40,885 bases of DNA from Spirochaetales bacterium (GTDB taxonomy: Bacteria > Spirochaetota > Spirochaetia > DSM-2461), in contig JAFGYD010000224.1 in NCBI GenBank assembly GCA_016936295.1, forward strand, positions 1 through 40,885. The letters are read 5' to 3'. A program made the position numbers and the translations under genes. Position 1 is the stretch's first letter; each line of letters begins with the position of its first letter. The notes beneath the pieces are model-generated. The model was not told where the DNA came from and ran no database searches. It saw only the letters and a program-made list of their open reading frames with translations. Of the stretch, positions 9,089-18,828 are shown in pieces.

Positions 9089-10432
9089 ATGATTAAAGAT
9101 CTAACACAAGGTAGTATAACAAAAAATTTATTAAAAATCTCACTTCCTGTTATGGGAGCAAGTCTATTTCAAATGGCTTATCAAATTACAGATATGTTCT
9201 GGTTAGGGAAATTAAGTAGCGATGCTGTAGCTGCGGTTGGAACTGCAGGTTTTTACATTAATCTTAGTTATGCTCTAGCAACTCTTGCATTTATTGGTGT
9301 TGGTATAAAGGTTTCCCAGGCAGTTGGAGCTAAAAAATATAATCAAGCAATAGAATATGTATCGGCTTCAATTATTTTAATTGCAATTCTTAGTATCGTT
9401 ATATCCTTAATTACAGTTATTTTTAGAAATCAGCTCATCGATTTCTTTAATATTAACTCTCTATATATTAGGAATGGGGCTATATCATATTTAGCAATTG
9501 TTATCTCTTTTTCAATTTTTAAAAATTTAAATTTAACTTTTAATAGAATATTCATTGGGTATGGTTCGGGTCGTGTCCCATTAATTATTGGTAGTTTTTC
9601 TGTTTTACTAAATATTATACTTGATCCAATTTTTATTTTTACTTTGGATATGGGTATTGTAGGTGCAGCCTATGCAACAATTATATCCCAGGTTATTTCA
9701 TCAATAACATACGGATTTGTTTTAATTAAATATAGTAAGATTAATAAATTTCAGGGTATTAAGCTATGTATTAATAAAATTTCCATAATAATTAAGCTTA
9801 GTTATCCTGTAACAATTCAAAGAGTTATTTTTACTGTTATTTCAATTTTTATTGGTAAAATTATTTCTGAATGGGGAACTGATGCAATTGCTATACAGAA
9901 AATAGGTATACAATTAGAATCTCTATCCTGGATTACTGCCGGTGGTATGCAAGCTGCAATCACATCCTTTATCGGGCAGAATTACGGAGCTAAAAAATTA
10001 GATAGACTAAGAAAAGGATACTTTAGCGCAACAATTATTATGTTTGGTGTGGGTGCTTTTGTTACACTTCTTTTCACAGTTTTCCCAACCCAGATATTTA
10101 GCCTTTTTGTAAATGAACCAGAAGTAATTTCTGGAGGAGCAAATTACTTAAAGATTTTAGCAATATCCCAAATATTCATGTGTATAGATATTATGACAAT
10201 GGGGGCTTTTAATGGAATAGGAAGAACAGGTGTTCCCCCTATTATTAGTGTAACATTTACAGGAGCAAGAATACCCCTATCAATTCTACTATCATCAGTT
10301 TTAAGTTTTGGAGTATCAGGTATCTGGTTTTCCATAACATTAACAACAATTTTAAAAAGTACTATTCTTGTAATACTATTCCTATACTTTTTAAAAAGAG
10401 TTGAAATGGAATTAAAACCAATTAAGGCTTAA
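9089..10432 (+). CDS. MATE family efflux transporter
   Basis: MIKDLTQGSITKNLLKISLPVMGASLFQMAYQITDMFWLGKLS; multiple TM helices. Confidence 0.95.
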   Translation: MIKDLTQGSITKNLLKISLPVMGASLFQMAYQITDMFWLGKLSSDAVAAVGTAGFYINLSYALATLAFIGVGIKVSQAVGAKKYNQAIEYVSASIILIAILSIVISLITVIFRNQLIDFFNINSLYIRNGAISYLAIVISFSIFKNLNLTFNRIFIGYGSGRVPLIIGSFSVLLNIILDPIFIFTLDMGIVGAAYATIISQVISSITYGFVLIKYSKINKFQGIKLCINKISIIIKLSYPVTIQRVIFTVISIFIGKIISEWGTDAIAIQKIGIQLESLSWITAGGMQAAITSFIGQNYGAKKLDRLRKGYFSATIIMFGVGAFVTLLFTVFPTQIFSLFVNEPEVISGGANYLKILAISQIFMCIDIMTMGAFNGIGRTGVPPIISVTFTGARIPLSILLSSVLSFGVSGIWFSITLTTILKSTILVILFLYFLKRVEMELKPIKA

Positions 10433-11203
10433 TTACCATCCACCTGATGCGCCGCCTCCACCAAAACCACCTCCGCCACCAGAAAAACCTCCAGAGCTGA
10501 AGCCACTTCCGAATCCACCGGAACTAAATCCACCGCCAAAATTGCCATGTCTTCGAGAACCACCCAGTAGTGAACTCATTATTAAAAATGTTCCAAAATT
10601 TCCAGAACGTCTTCTTCTTCCTTTTCCAAAAATTAAAAAGAAAATAAATATAATTAAACCTATAGGGATTGAAGAGGAACCTGATGATCTACCGTTATTC
10701 TGGGATAAATCTCTCTCTGCAATCTCAAAATTACCTTCTATTAAACCGTTTAGTGCTAAAAATGAATCTTTCAATCCTGTATACACATCACCTTTATTAA
10801 AATTGGGAGATATGATATTCCTAATTATATAACTTGCTTTAGCATCTGTAATATAAGGTTCGGCGCCATAACCTACTTCAATTCTAACTTTACGTTCTTT
10901 TTTTACTATAAGTAGAAGTACACCATTATCCTCTTTCTCACTTCCTAATTTCCAGCTATCTACAACTCTAATGGAAAACCCTTCTAAACTATCGCCTTCA
11001 AGACTCTCAATGGTTAATATTGCAATTTGTGAAGTCGAATTCCCAATTGATTCTAAAATTACAGATTCCAATTTTTTTTCTTCAGAACTACTTAGCATGT
11101 TTCCATAATCGTTTACTACGCCACGAAGTTTAGGTACATCTAACGAAAATATTGAAAGCAATGAAGTTGTTGTAAAAAAAAGTACTAATATTAATCTTCC
11201 CAT
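10433..11203 (-). CDS. TPM domain protein, YgcG-like, with signal peptide and Gly-rich C-terminus
   Basis: VNDYGNMLSSSEEKKLESVI, ADGVLL-like EDNGVLLLIVKKERKVRIEVGYG; C-terminal GGGFGGGGASGGW. Confidence 0.92.
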   Translation of the reverse strand: MGRLILVLFFTTTSLLSIFSLDVPKLRGVVNDYGNMLSSSEEKKLESVILESIGNSTSQIAILTIESLEGDSLEGFSIRVVDSWKLGSEKEDNGVLLLIVKKERKVRIEVGYGAEPYITDAKASYIIRNIISPNFNKGDVYTGLKDSFLALNGLIEGNFEIAERDLSQNNGRSSGSSSIPIGLIIFIFFLIFGKGRRRRSGNFGTFLIMSSLLGGSRRHGNFGGGFSSGGFGSGFSSGGFSGGGGGFGGGGASGGW

Positions 11204-11205
11204 AA

Positions 11206-11871
11206 CTACTCCTTTAGAATCCTGATATCGTCGGATAGTTCATTTACATCATCACTCTGTATAGGAAAGTGGTCAGTAAGAATATTACCGCACTCAATTA
11301 CAGCAGAAACTATTGAATCTACAACCATTTTCCCCTTTATCCCCAAAATAATTTCAGCAACAATACCGTCCCATCTTTCCTGAGGAATTTTATCGTTTAT
11401 ACCCTTATCTGCAAGAAGAATAACTTTTCTTTCTAATTCGGAAATAAATATTAAAACCCCTGTTCTATCCTTTGTATAACATGTTCCAGACTCTATAAAA
11501 TATCTCAATGCTCGATTATTAACCCTTTGTTCCATAATCTTTTTAGGAATTATAAGTCTGTCAACTCCTGGTAAATTAGCTATTAAATATGATAACCCTA
11601 TTACTAAAAATAGCGACACTCCAGTAAAAATCATAAAATGAAAACCTGTGGTTCCCCAAAAAAGAGATGAAATAAACCCCTCTATTCGACCAGAAAATAT
11701 TGTTAAAACTATAAAATAGATACCACCAACTATTAACGAAAAGAATAGTTCATAAAATGCGTAATCTGAACTCTCTTTAATAATAGCCGTAGCTATTTCA
11801 CCACTAGTTTTACTTTCTGCAATTTTAACCGCATTATTTATTCTTTTAAAATCTTCTTCGGTAAACTTCAT
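11206..11871 (-). CDS. TPM domain membrane protein; start reassigned to MKFTEEDF
   Basis: KFTEEDFKRINNAVKIAESKTSGEIATAI and FISELERKVILLADKGI; upstream 26 residues of the ORF overlap lemA and are probably untranslated. Confidence 0.82.
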   Translation of the reverse strand: MKFTEEDFKRINNAVKIAESKTSGEIATAIIKESSDYAFYELFFSLIVGGIYFIVLTIFSGRIEGFISSLFWGTTGFHFMIFTGVSLFLVIGLSYLIANLPGVDRLIIPKKIMEQRVNNRALRYFIESGTCYTKDRTGVLIFISELERKVILLADKGINDKIPQERWDGIVAEIILGIKGKMVVDSIVSAVIECGNILTDHFPIQSDDVNELSDDIRILKE

Positions 11872-11872
11872 C

Positions 11873-12487
11873 CTACTCTCCAAAATCAACAGTTGGAGCA
11901 ACTTCAGCACCAGAAACAGCTTTAAAATATGGCCTTTGACTAAATCCAAACATATTTGCCATCAAGTTATTTGGGAAAGTTCTTATATAAGTATTATACC
12001 CTTTTGCTGCTTCGTTAAATCTCATTCTCTCAACTGTTATTCGGTTTTCAGTTCCCTCTAATTCACTTTGAAGTGATAGGAAAGACTCATTAGCTTTTAA
12101 TTCAGGATAATTCTCTGTAATCATCATTAGCCTTTGCAAGGCACCACCTAAGGAACTTTGTGCTTCCTGAAATTTTTCGAAAAGAGCAGGATCATTTAAT
12201 ACTTCTTCAGAAATGTTAAAAGTCCCCCCAGCCTTACTTCTAGCTTCTGCTAACTGAGTGAAAGTATTCTCTTCGTGCTTAGCATAACCTTTAACAGTTG
12301 CCACTAGATTTGGAATTAAGTCAGACCTTCTCTGGTACACATTTTCAACCTGGCTCCACTTCTCTTTTACACCCTCATCTAAAATTACCATACTATTGTA
12401 AGATGATTTAAATTTTCCATATACAGAAAAGATAAGAACAACAATAACTCCAAGAATTATTAAATTACGCAAACTACTTTTTTTCAC
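11873..12487 (-). CDS. lemA: LemA family protein; probable GTG start
   Basis: YNSMVILDEGVKEKWSQVENVYQRRSDLIPNLVATVKGYAKHE; FNEAAKGYNTYIRTFPNNLMA; SD AAGGGG. Confidence 0.95.
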   Translation of the reverse strand: MKKSSLRNLIILGVIVVLIFSVYGKFKSSYNSMVILDEGVKEKWSQVENVYQRRSDLIPNLVATVKGYAKHEENTFTQLAEARSKAGGTFNISEEVLNDPALFEKFQEAQSSLGGALQRLMMITENYPELKANESFLSLQSELEGTENRITVERMRFNEAAKGYNTYIRTFPNNLMANMFGFSQRPYFKAVSGAEVAPTVDFGE

Positions 12488-12524
12488 ACATATCCCCTTT
12501 AATCATATATTTAATTTACTTACC

Positions 12525-13793
12525 TTACTCCTGGTTGACAAGTTTTTTAACTATATTTTTTATTTCTTTATGAATAATTGAATTAATTTTGCCTTGTGAG
12601 TAAAAAGCAATATTTAAATGTTTTGTTAGAATAAAAATATCATCTTTATTAGAATTATTAGTTACTAAAGCTAGCATATCTTCAATAGAATACCCTTTTA
12701 AAGAACTTAACTGGGTAACACTTAGTATCCATTTTTTTAGTTGTTTATAATACAGATTTATACCAATAACTCTTAAGAATCCAGCTAAGCTTCTGGTAGT
12801 TTTCTCCTTTTTTATATTTTCAATCCCTGATGTTCTTATATCTAAATACGATTTAACTCCAAGCTCCTTTTTTTTAAAAAATTCCTTAATCCAACTCTTT
12901 ATATTTCCCCAGTATTGAGAAAGTGTTACTTTATTTCTATTTTTAACTAATAAAGGTTTAATTAACGGAATAATAAAAAAGTATATAATCCCGGATAGAA
13001 TTAGTACATAAATGAACTTTTCTAAAAAATTCCAAAGAAAAGTGAGATCCGGATAATTTCTGGGTACTGAATCCTCTTTAGGAATTGTTGAGGATTCAAT
13101 TAAATCAAGAAGAGCAAATTCCTTAGTATTTGCAGGTGGAGGTTCTATTACAATTCCCGAACCAAGTGATAATAGCCAATTAAAAAATCTAAGTATATAT
13201 TCGTAGGGAAATACTTCAATTTTAATATGAATAAAAACTGAAAGTGCGATTGGGGGTAAAATATACTTAAAACTATTTAAAGAGAAATCTCTTGCTGTAG
13301 CTTGTAAAATAATAAGCAATATAAAATCTGCTATTCCAGAAAACAGCCATAAAATGGGATAGTTTATATAACCATTTCTTAAATATAAATAGATAATAAA
13401 ACAGAGTTTTGATACTATTAAAATCATTATATTTTTTGTCCATAATTCTAATACAAAATCTTTTTTACCAAGAATCTCAGATGAAAAAAAGTGATAATAA
13501 ATATTTATTATCATTACAAGGAATATGGAATTTATAATTGAAAAGGGGCCTTTTAGTAGAAAAATAGATATTGCTCCAGAAACAATTATAACAAATATTG
13601 AAATAATATTATTTACAGGATTTCTATCATCTTCAAAATCAAAATAGTTAAATTTTATGGTTTTAATAAAAAGAGGTATTAATCCAATTAATAATATAAA
13701 TATACCAATAAATGAAATTAATATATTTTGAGTTTGATATATAACTGGAAGTAGTGAAAATAGAGTGTAAAAAAAACCAAAAATATAGCTCAA
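12525..13793 (-). CDS. Multi-TM protein, possibly DUF4129-like C-terminus, in MoxR/DUF58 operon
   Basis: Several hydrophobic segments; position after MoxR-DUF58; C-terminal helical domain reminiscent of DUF4129. Confidence 0.65.
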   Translation of the reverse strand: MSYIFGFFYTLFSLLPVIYQTQNILISFIGIFILLIGLIPLFIKTIKFNYFDFEDDRNPVNNIISIFVIIVSGAISIFLLKGPFSIINSIFLVMIINIYYHFFSSEILGKKDFVLELWTKNIMILIVSKLCFIIYLYLRNGYINYPILWLFSGIADFILLIILQATARDFSLNSFKYILPPIALSVFIHIKIEVFPYEYILRFFNWLLSLGSGIVIEPPPANTKEFALLDLIESSTIPKEDSVPRNYPDLTFLWNFLEKFIYVLILSGIIYFFIIPLIKPLLVKNRNKVTLSQYWGNIKSWIKEFFKKKELGVKSYLDIRTSGIENIKKEKTTRSLAGFLRVIGINLYYKQLKKWILSVTQLSSLKGYSIEDMLALVTNNSNKDDIFILTKHLNIAFYSQGKINSIIHKEIKNIVKKLVNQE

Positions 13794-14941
13794 TTGTACA
13801 ATTCCTTTCCATATAGAGATAAATCTTTTATTTGATATTTATTATTCTCAGACTCAACCTGTCTACCGCTACTATTAACAATTGTTATATAATATCTGTT
13901 TTTAAAAAGAGTATTAATTTCAACAATAAATTCAAATGTAATTTCTGGAACAATTATGTAGATATGGGAACCGGATGGTGGTGTACATCCTATATCCTGT
14001 AGTTGCTCTAAAAGAGATAAATTATTTTTATGAGGATAATCAATAACTGATAATAGTGAAAATATTTCCAATATATGTGTATATCCGCTACCTGGAGGAA
14101 TATACTTTACCCCACTCTCATCATAAGTAAAAATAGATGTCATTTCACCCCTTTTCCCATATTCAGAGACAAGAGTTGATGCTAGTTCTAGACACCGATC
14201 TAAATAATTATATCTATTTTTTATACTATATTTTTCTGCATTTAAATCTAGTAAAAGGAAAAGAGGTGAACTTAATGAGTTAGAAAACTCCATAGTCTGC
14301 AACTTCCCTATTTTAGCTGAGGATTTCCAATTAATTCTCTTTAGTGAATCCCCGGATCTATAATCTCTAATTGTTTTTAAGTCAGATAAATCCTCGTATA
14401 AAGGATTCTTTACTTGTTGAAACCCACCTCTAATTCCATTTATCAGTAGTAGTTCCAATTCTGAAATCTTTGGATATACATAGACTTGAAAGTATGTTTC
14501 AACTATCTTCTTCCATGGGAATAGATTTAGTGGATCTGAGCCGGAGATAATTATAGGTCCAATAGTAAATTTACCTCTGGTTTGGGTATTTAAATTATTA
14601 TTAAACAATTTACTACTTTTTTTAGGTAGGGTTTGAATATATTCACCAACACCCTGCTCATAGGCTCCATGCCCTAAATCTTTAATTTCCAACTTATTTA
14701 GAGTAACTAAACTATTATTAATTACTGTAAATTCTATAGATTCAGTTGAATTAAACTGACAATAAATTTCTTCAGCATCTCTAATACAGCTAACACTATT
14801 ATAAGTATATTTAGATAGTAGTAATGAAAATAAATAGAGGAATATAATTGATGACACCAATATTTGAATTATTGGAAATGGAAAGAGTATACCTAAAATT
14901 AGAGTTATTATAAGAAATACAACAGAGACCCCATTTCTCAT
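13790..14941 (-). CDS. DUF58 domain protein
   Basis: DLKTIRDYRSGDSLKRINWKSSAKIGKLQTMEF motif; 4-bp overlaps with its neighbours. Confidence 0.92.
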   Translation of the reverse strand: MRNGVSVVFLIITLILGILFPFPIIQILVSSIIFLYLFSLLLSKYTYNSVSCIRDAEEIYCQFNSTESIEFTVINNSLVTLNKLEIKDLGHGAYEQGVGEYIQTLPKKSSKLFNNNLNTQTRGKFTIGPIIISGSDPLNLFPWKKIVETYFQVYVYPKISELELLLINGIRGGFQQVKNPLYEDLSDLKTIRDYRSGDSLKRINWKSSAKIGKLQTMEFSNSLSSPLFLLLDLNAEKYSIKNRYNYLDRCLELASTLVSEYGKRGEMTSIFTYDESGVKYIPPGSGYTHILEIFSLLSVIDYPHKNNLSLLEQLQDIGCTPPSGSHIYIIVPEITFEFIVEINTLFKNRYYITIVNSSGRQVESENNKYQIKDLSLYGKELYN

Positions 14942-15888
14942 TTACTTTCTGAAGGAACCTCTACACTTTGAAGAACTTGATCCAAAGCTCTCTCTACAGT
15001 TAAACCCTTTAATAAAGTTGCAGGTTTAAGAAGTACTCTCTGTTTTAATATTGAGTGGAATACCGACTTAACATCGTTTGGTGTAACAAAATCCCTTCCT
15101 TGCAGAGCACTAAAAGCTTGGCTACCTTTATATAAAGCCAGTGTCCCCCTGGGAGATACTCCCAAATGGAAAAGATCCAATGTTCTGGTTTTGTTAACCA
15201 AATCAAGAATATAATCCCGTACACTATTATCAACATGAACTTTAACAACTTCTTCTTTGTACTTTAATATTTCACTTAAGGATGAAACTGGTTTTAAATC
15301 ATTTACAGGATGAGTTAACCTTCGTTGACTCTCAAGAATTTCTGCTTCTGCCTCCCTTGAAGGGTAACCTATATTTATTGTCATAAAAAAACGGTCTTTT
15401 TGTGCTTCAGGAAGTGGAAATGTTCCCTCAAATTCTGTGGGGTTCTCGGTTGCAATTAAAAAAAATGGCTCCGGAAGGAGTCTAACTACACCATCAATAG
15501 ATATTTGAAATTCTGCCATTGCTTCTAAAAAAGCTGACTGAGTTCTAGGAGTCGCTCTATTTATCTCATCTACAAGCACAACATTTCCATTAATTGGTCC
15601 TGGATTAAATTTAAATGTTTCATCCCTTGGACTGTATATTGATAGTCCTAATACATCGTTTGGTAAGAGATCTGGTGTTGCCTGAATTCTATTAAAAACT
15701 CCACCTAAAGAGATAGATATTGCCTTGGCTAATACTGTCTTTCCCAAGCCGGGTACATCTTCAAGTAAAACATGCCCACTACAAAGAATTGCAGTCAAAA
15801 TTTGATCAACAACTTCGTTTTTCCCATAGAATACTAAACTTACATTATCCCTTATTTTCTTTGCCCAAGCCTCTATATTACTTGCCAT
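14938..15888 (-). CDS. MoxR family AAA+ ATPase
   Basis: LLEDVPGLGKTVLAKA, RIQATPDLLPNDVLG, LVDEINRATPRTQSAFLEAMAE. Confidence 0.95.
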   Translation of the reverse strand: MASNIEAWAKKIRDNVSLVFYGKNEVVDQILTAILCSGHVLLEDVPGLGKTVLAKAISISLGGVFNRIQATPDLLPNDVLGLSIYSPRDETFKFNPGPINGNVVLVDEINRATPRTQSAFLEAMAEFQISIDGVVRLLPEPFFLIATENPTEFEGTFPLPEAQKDRFFMTINIGYPSREAEAEILESQRRLTHPVNDLKPVSSLSEILKYKEEVVKVHVDNSVRDYILDLVNKTRTLDLFHLGVSPRGTLALYKGSQAFSALQGRDFVTPNDVKSVFHSILKQRVLLKPATLLKGLTVERALDQVLQSVEVPSESK

Positions 15889-16762
15889 AAAGTCTCCTAT
15901 TTATAAAAGTTAACATCCTTTCCATATTTTTAATAGTTTTTTTTGATCTTAACTGAATTGAAGACATATGAATTGTACCCTTTGTATTATTTAATTCAGT
16001 AATATTACCTGCTAACTTTAATGAGTTATGCAAGTTAACACCTTCATCGTGTAGAGGATCGAATTCAGAAACTTCTATATAAGTTGGTGGAAGATTACTA
16101 AAAGATGGTGAAGTTGCCGGGGAAGCGTAAAATGGAATATCCCCTACTACATTTCTTAAATAAAGTTCCCACATAAAACTGTTACTTTCACTATTCCAAT
16201 TAGGTGTATCATTATAATTCTTTACAGATTCTGTTATCTGCCTATGATCTGTTACTGGTGCTATTAAAGTCTGACACTTAATAATTTTAAAATCTCTATC
16301 CCTTGCAAGTAGAGAAACTCCTGCGGCTAATGCACCGCCTGCACTAAAACCTGTAACAAAAATTTTACTAGGATCAATTCCCAAATAAGAGGCATTATTA
16401 TAACACCATGTTAACCCCGAATAACAATCCTCCAGTGGTATTGGATATGGATAATCAAGGGATAGTCGATAATCCACATAGATCACAGCAAATTTTCCAC
16501 GTCTAATATATTCGGATAAAATTTTAGGGGATAGAGCATCCCCTTTTAGATAAAAGCCGCCACCATGAAAATAGACCATACATGGGAGATTTTCATTAAT
16601 TCCCAATGGTTTATATATATAAAGATCTATTGGAGAACCATCAAAAGTCTCTATTACCTTTTTTTCCGATACAATATCACTATCAACTTTTAAAAAGTTG
16701 AGGGAGTTAATAAATGCATTACTTAATCTAATTCTTTTCTCATTATGAATATTTATATTCAT
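15878..16762 (-). CDS. Alpha/beta hydrolase (HSL-type esterase)
   Basis: CMVYFHGGGFYLKGD, FVTGFSAGGALAAG, SEFDPLHDEG. Confidence 0.9.
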   Translation of the reverse strand: MNINIHNEKRIRLSNAFINSLNFLKVDSDIVSEKKVIETFDGSPIDLYIYKPLGINENLPCMVYFHGGGFYLKGDALSPKILSEYIRRGKFAVIYVDYRLSLDYPYPIPLEDCYSGLTWCYNNASYLGIDPSKIFVTGFSAGGALAAGVSLLARDRDFKIIKCQTLIAPVTDHRQITESVKNYNDTPNWNSESNSFMWELYLRNVVGDIPFYASPATSPSFSNLPPTYIEVSEFDPLHDEGVNLHNSLKLAGNITELNNTKGTIHMSSIQLRSKKTIKNMERMLTFINRRLYGK

Positions 16763-16819
16763 TAACGCTAATAATTGATAATCTTTATCTATTTTATACT
16801 TTTTAAACGTAATTAACTC

Positions 16820-17329
16820 CTAATAAAAATTCCTTATATTTCTTCCTAATGGCTCATACTTACCTTCACGACCAATTCCTACACCAATACTAAATGTGGA
16901 ATTAACCCCATAATCACTGCTTATGTATATGTTATACGAACCACTTCCATTTAATTCCCCAACTAAAATTTCAATTCTTTTTTCAAATGGATTAAAAAAT
17001 GGAATATTTCTATTATCAAAGGTGTAGTACTCATCATCATTCCAAATTTGAAGATCAATATTTTTTATAAATGAACGAAATTGGTATATATCATAGTTAC
17101 CAAAACTATCTTTTTTTTCAAAAACAAGCTTTACAACACTCTTTCCATTTAAGGTAACACTGTCCCGAATAACCGATCTATTTTCACTTAAATCAGGGGA
17201 GAGATAGTATAATCCCCCCTCAAAACCTGAATAATAGGGGGAATATATTATAATAGCTGCTGTTACCAGAAGAACTAGAACTGCAAAAGATATATAAATT
17301 ACAAATGCAAATTTTGTTTTTTTTATCAT
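16820..17329 (-). CDS. Hypothetical protein with one N-terminal TM segment
   Basis: SD taataGGAAGtaATG; hydrophobic N-terminus FAFVIYISFAVLVLLVTAAIIIY. Confidence 0.7.
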   Translation of the reverse strand: MIKKTKFAFVIYISFAVLVLLVTAAIIIYSPYYSGFEGGLYYLSPDLSENRSVIRDSVTLNGKSVVKLVFEKKDSFGNYDIYQFRSFIKNIDLQIWNDDEYYTFDNRNIPFFNPFEKRIEILVGELNGSGSYNIYISSDYGVNSTFSIGVGIGREGKYEPLGRNIRNFY

Positions 17330-17338
17330 TACTTCCTA

Positions 17339-18634
17339 TTATATTTCATTTAAATAGTCCTGAACAGATTGAGCAAGAGTTTTATAAATCCAGTCTCTTT
17401 TATCATCGTCATCTTCTAAAAGTGTAAATCTAAATCCCTTTAGTCCAGAATAAAACCCGGATAATGGAACAACACAAATTCCTGTCGCACCTAGTAGATA
17501 ATAAACAAATCTCTTATCATCTGGAACACCAATAACTGCTTCTTCAATGTAAGATTTTACACTCTGATTTTTAATTTGTAAAACACCTTGATTACTTAGT
17601 TCATTAAAAATAACGGTCATGTATAGACCTCCAGATGGTTTAATAGAGGTAATACCATTTATTTTGGAAAAATATTTCCATGCGTGATCTGCCCTATTTG
17701 AGAATTTATTAGCTCTTACTTTTAAATGTGTTGTATATCTTTCATCACCTAAAATTTCAGGAAGAACAATTTGAGGAAGTGTTGTAGAACATACTTCTAG
17801 CCTTTTTGCATTAATTATCGAATCGATATATGTTGAAAATTCAGTATCAATATGTCTATTGTAAACCTCTGCCCAACCACATCTTGCTCCTGGCCAAGGT
17901 AGTTCCTTAGACAAACTTCGCATGGAAATAGCTGGTACATTTTTTATTACATCCGATAAAAATGTCCATTCTGTATTTGGAAAAGTAACATTCGCATAGG
18001 TTTCATCGCAAATTATAAATAGATCGTACTTTTCTGCTAAGTTTACAATTGATTCTAAAATCCATTTTGGATAGACAGCACCTGTAGGATTATCTGGATT
18101 AATAATTAAAATACCGGCAATTGAATCATTGTATTTTATCTTATTTTCCATCTCTTCTAAATCTGGGAACCAATTATTTTTAGGGTCAAGGCTATAAGTT
18201 AAGTGCTCGTAACCTGAATGAGCAGCCTCTGCAGATGAGTGTGTAGAATAGGCTGGAGACGGGCCAAGAATTCTTGCCTCTCTTTTTAAATAATTATAGA
18301 CTTTACTTATTGCATCACCTAATCCGTTAAAGAAAATGATGTCATCCATTGTTATTTTGGTTGTACCACGTTTATTTACAATTTCAGATAAGAAAGATCT
18401 TGTTTCAAGATGCCCCTGACTATCGGTATAACCAAAGCTTAAGCTATCCTGAGCTCGCTCGCTAACTTTATCTCTTATCCAACTGCTTACAATCTCACCT
18501 TTCTGAACAGGATCTCCAATATTTTCCCAAACAACTTCCTGCCCTAAACTGGATACTTTTCTGGCAATTTTAACTATTTCTCTAATTTCGTAGGTAAGTT
18601 TACCTGCCCCTTCATGTACTATACTTCTTCTCAT
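17339..18634 (-). CDS. PLP-dependent aminotransferase, class I/II (alanine-aminotransferase-like)
   Basis: ENIGDPVQKG, IINPDNPTGAVYP, ICDETYANV, SMRSLSKELPWPGARCGW; SD CAGGAG. Confidence 0.9.
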   Translation of the reverse strand: MRRSIVHEGAGKLTYEIREIVKIARKVSSLGQEVVWENIGDPVQKGEIVSSWIRDKVSERAQDSLSFGYTDSQGHLETRSFLSEIVNKRGTTKITMDDIIFFNGLGDAISKVYNYLKREARILGPSPAYSTHSSAEAAHSGYEHLTYSLDPKNNWFPDLEEMENKIKYNDSIAGILIINPDNPTGAVYPKWILESIVNLAEKYDLFIICDETYANVTFPNTEWTFLSDVIKNVPAISMRSLSKELPWPGARCGWAEVYNRHIDTEFSTYIDSIINAKRLEVCSTTLPQIVLPEILGDERYTTHLKVRANKFSNRADHAWKYFSKINGITSIKPSGGLYMTVIFNELSNQGVLQIKNQSVKSYIEEAVIGVPDDKRFVYYLLGATGICVVPLSGFYSGLKGFRFTLLEDDDDKRDWIYKTLAQSVQDYLNEI

Positions 18635-18670
18635 ATTAACTCCTGGGTACAGTTAGAAAGGGGTTAAATA

Positions 18671-18701
18671 AAAAAACCACAGTTTCTAACTGTGGTTTTT
18701 T
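18671..18701 (-). terminator. Intrinsic terminator in the 5' leader of the aminotransferase gene (attenuator terminator)
   Basis: Minus strand: AAAAACCACAGT-TAGAA-ACTGTGGTTTTTTT, U-run on the minus strand, 37 nt before the ATG. Confidence 0.8.
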
Positions 18702-18720
18702 AATGTTTAAATACGACAAA

Positions 18721-18789
18721 CTACCACAGCAAATGCAATGCTTTGGCGCTGGCTGAGATAGTATTTGTTTTAGCAATATATATAAACAT
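18721..18789 (-). CDS. Putative 22-aa leader peptide MFIYIAKTNTISASAKALHLLW
   Basis: Minus-strand ORF, stop TAG overlapping the antiterminator strand; promoter directly upstream; not in ORF track because too short. Confidence 0.6.
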   Translation of the reverse strand: MFIYIAKTNTISASAKALHLLW

Positions 18790-18795
18790 ACAAAT

Positions 18796-18824
18796 ACTAT
18801 ATATTCCTAATTATTATTGGTCAA
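18796..18824 (-). promoter_or_regulatory. Promoter of leader-aminotransferase unit, TTGACC-N17-TATAGT
   Basis: -35 18819-18824, -10 18796-18801, 6 nt before leader ATG. Confidence 0.7.
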
Positions 18825-18828
18825 TATA

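Noticed and set aside
10436-10560. Gly-rich repetitive coding stretch as a DNA repeat array
   Set aside because: Explained by the GGFGGG-type tail usual in YgcG-like TPM proteins.
10542-10832. Antisense 96-aa ORF opposite the TPM/YgcG gene, and similar ORFs (2077-2268, 2939-3127, 25447-25641, 37737-38045, 40230-40613)
   Set aside because: All lie opposite recognised genes and show no own family signature.
18753-18762. CTGAGA on the + strand, reminiscent of the TPP riboswitch
   Set aside because: The other conserved TPP blocks (GAACCUGAUC, GGUAAUACC, GCGUAGGGA) are absent and the hairpin is upstream instead of downstream on that strand.
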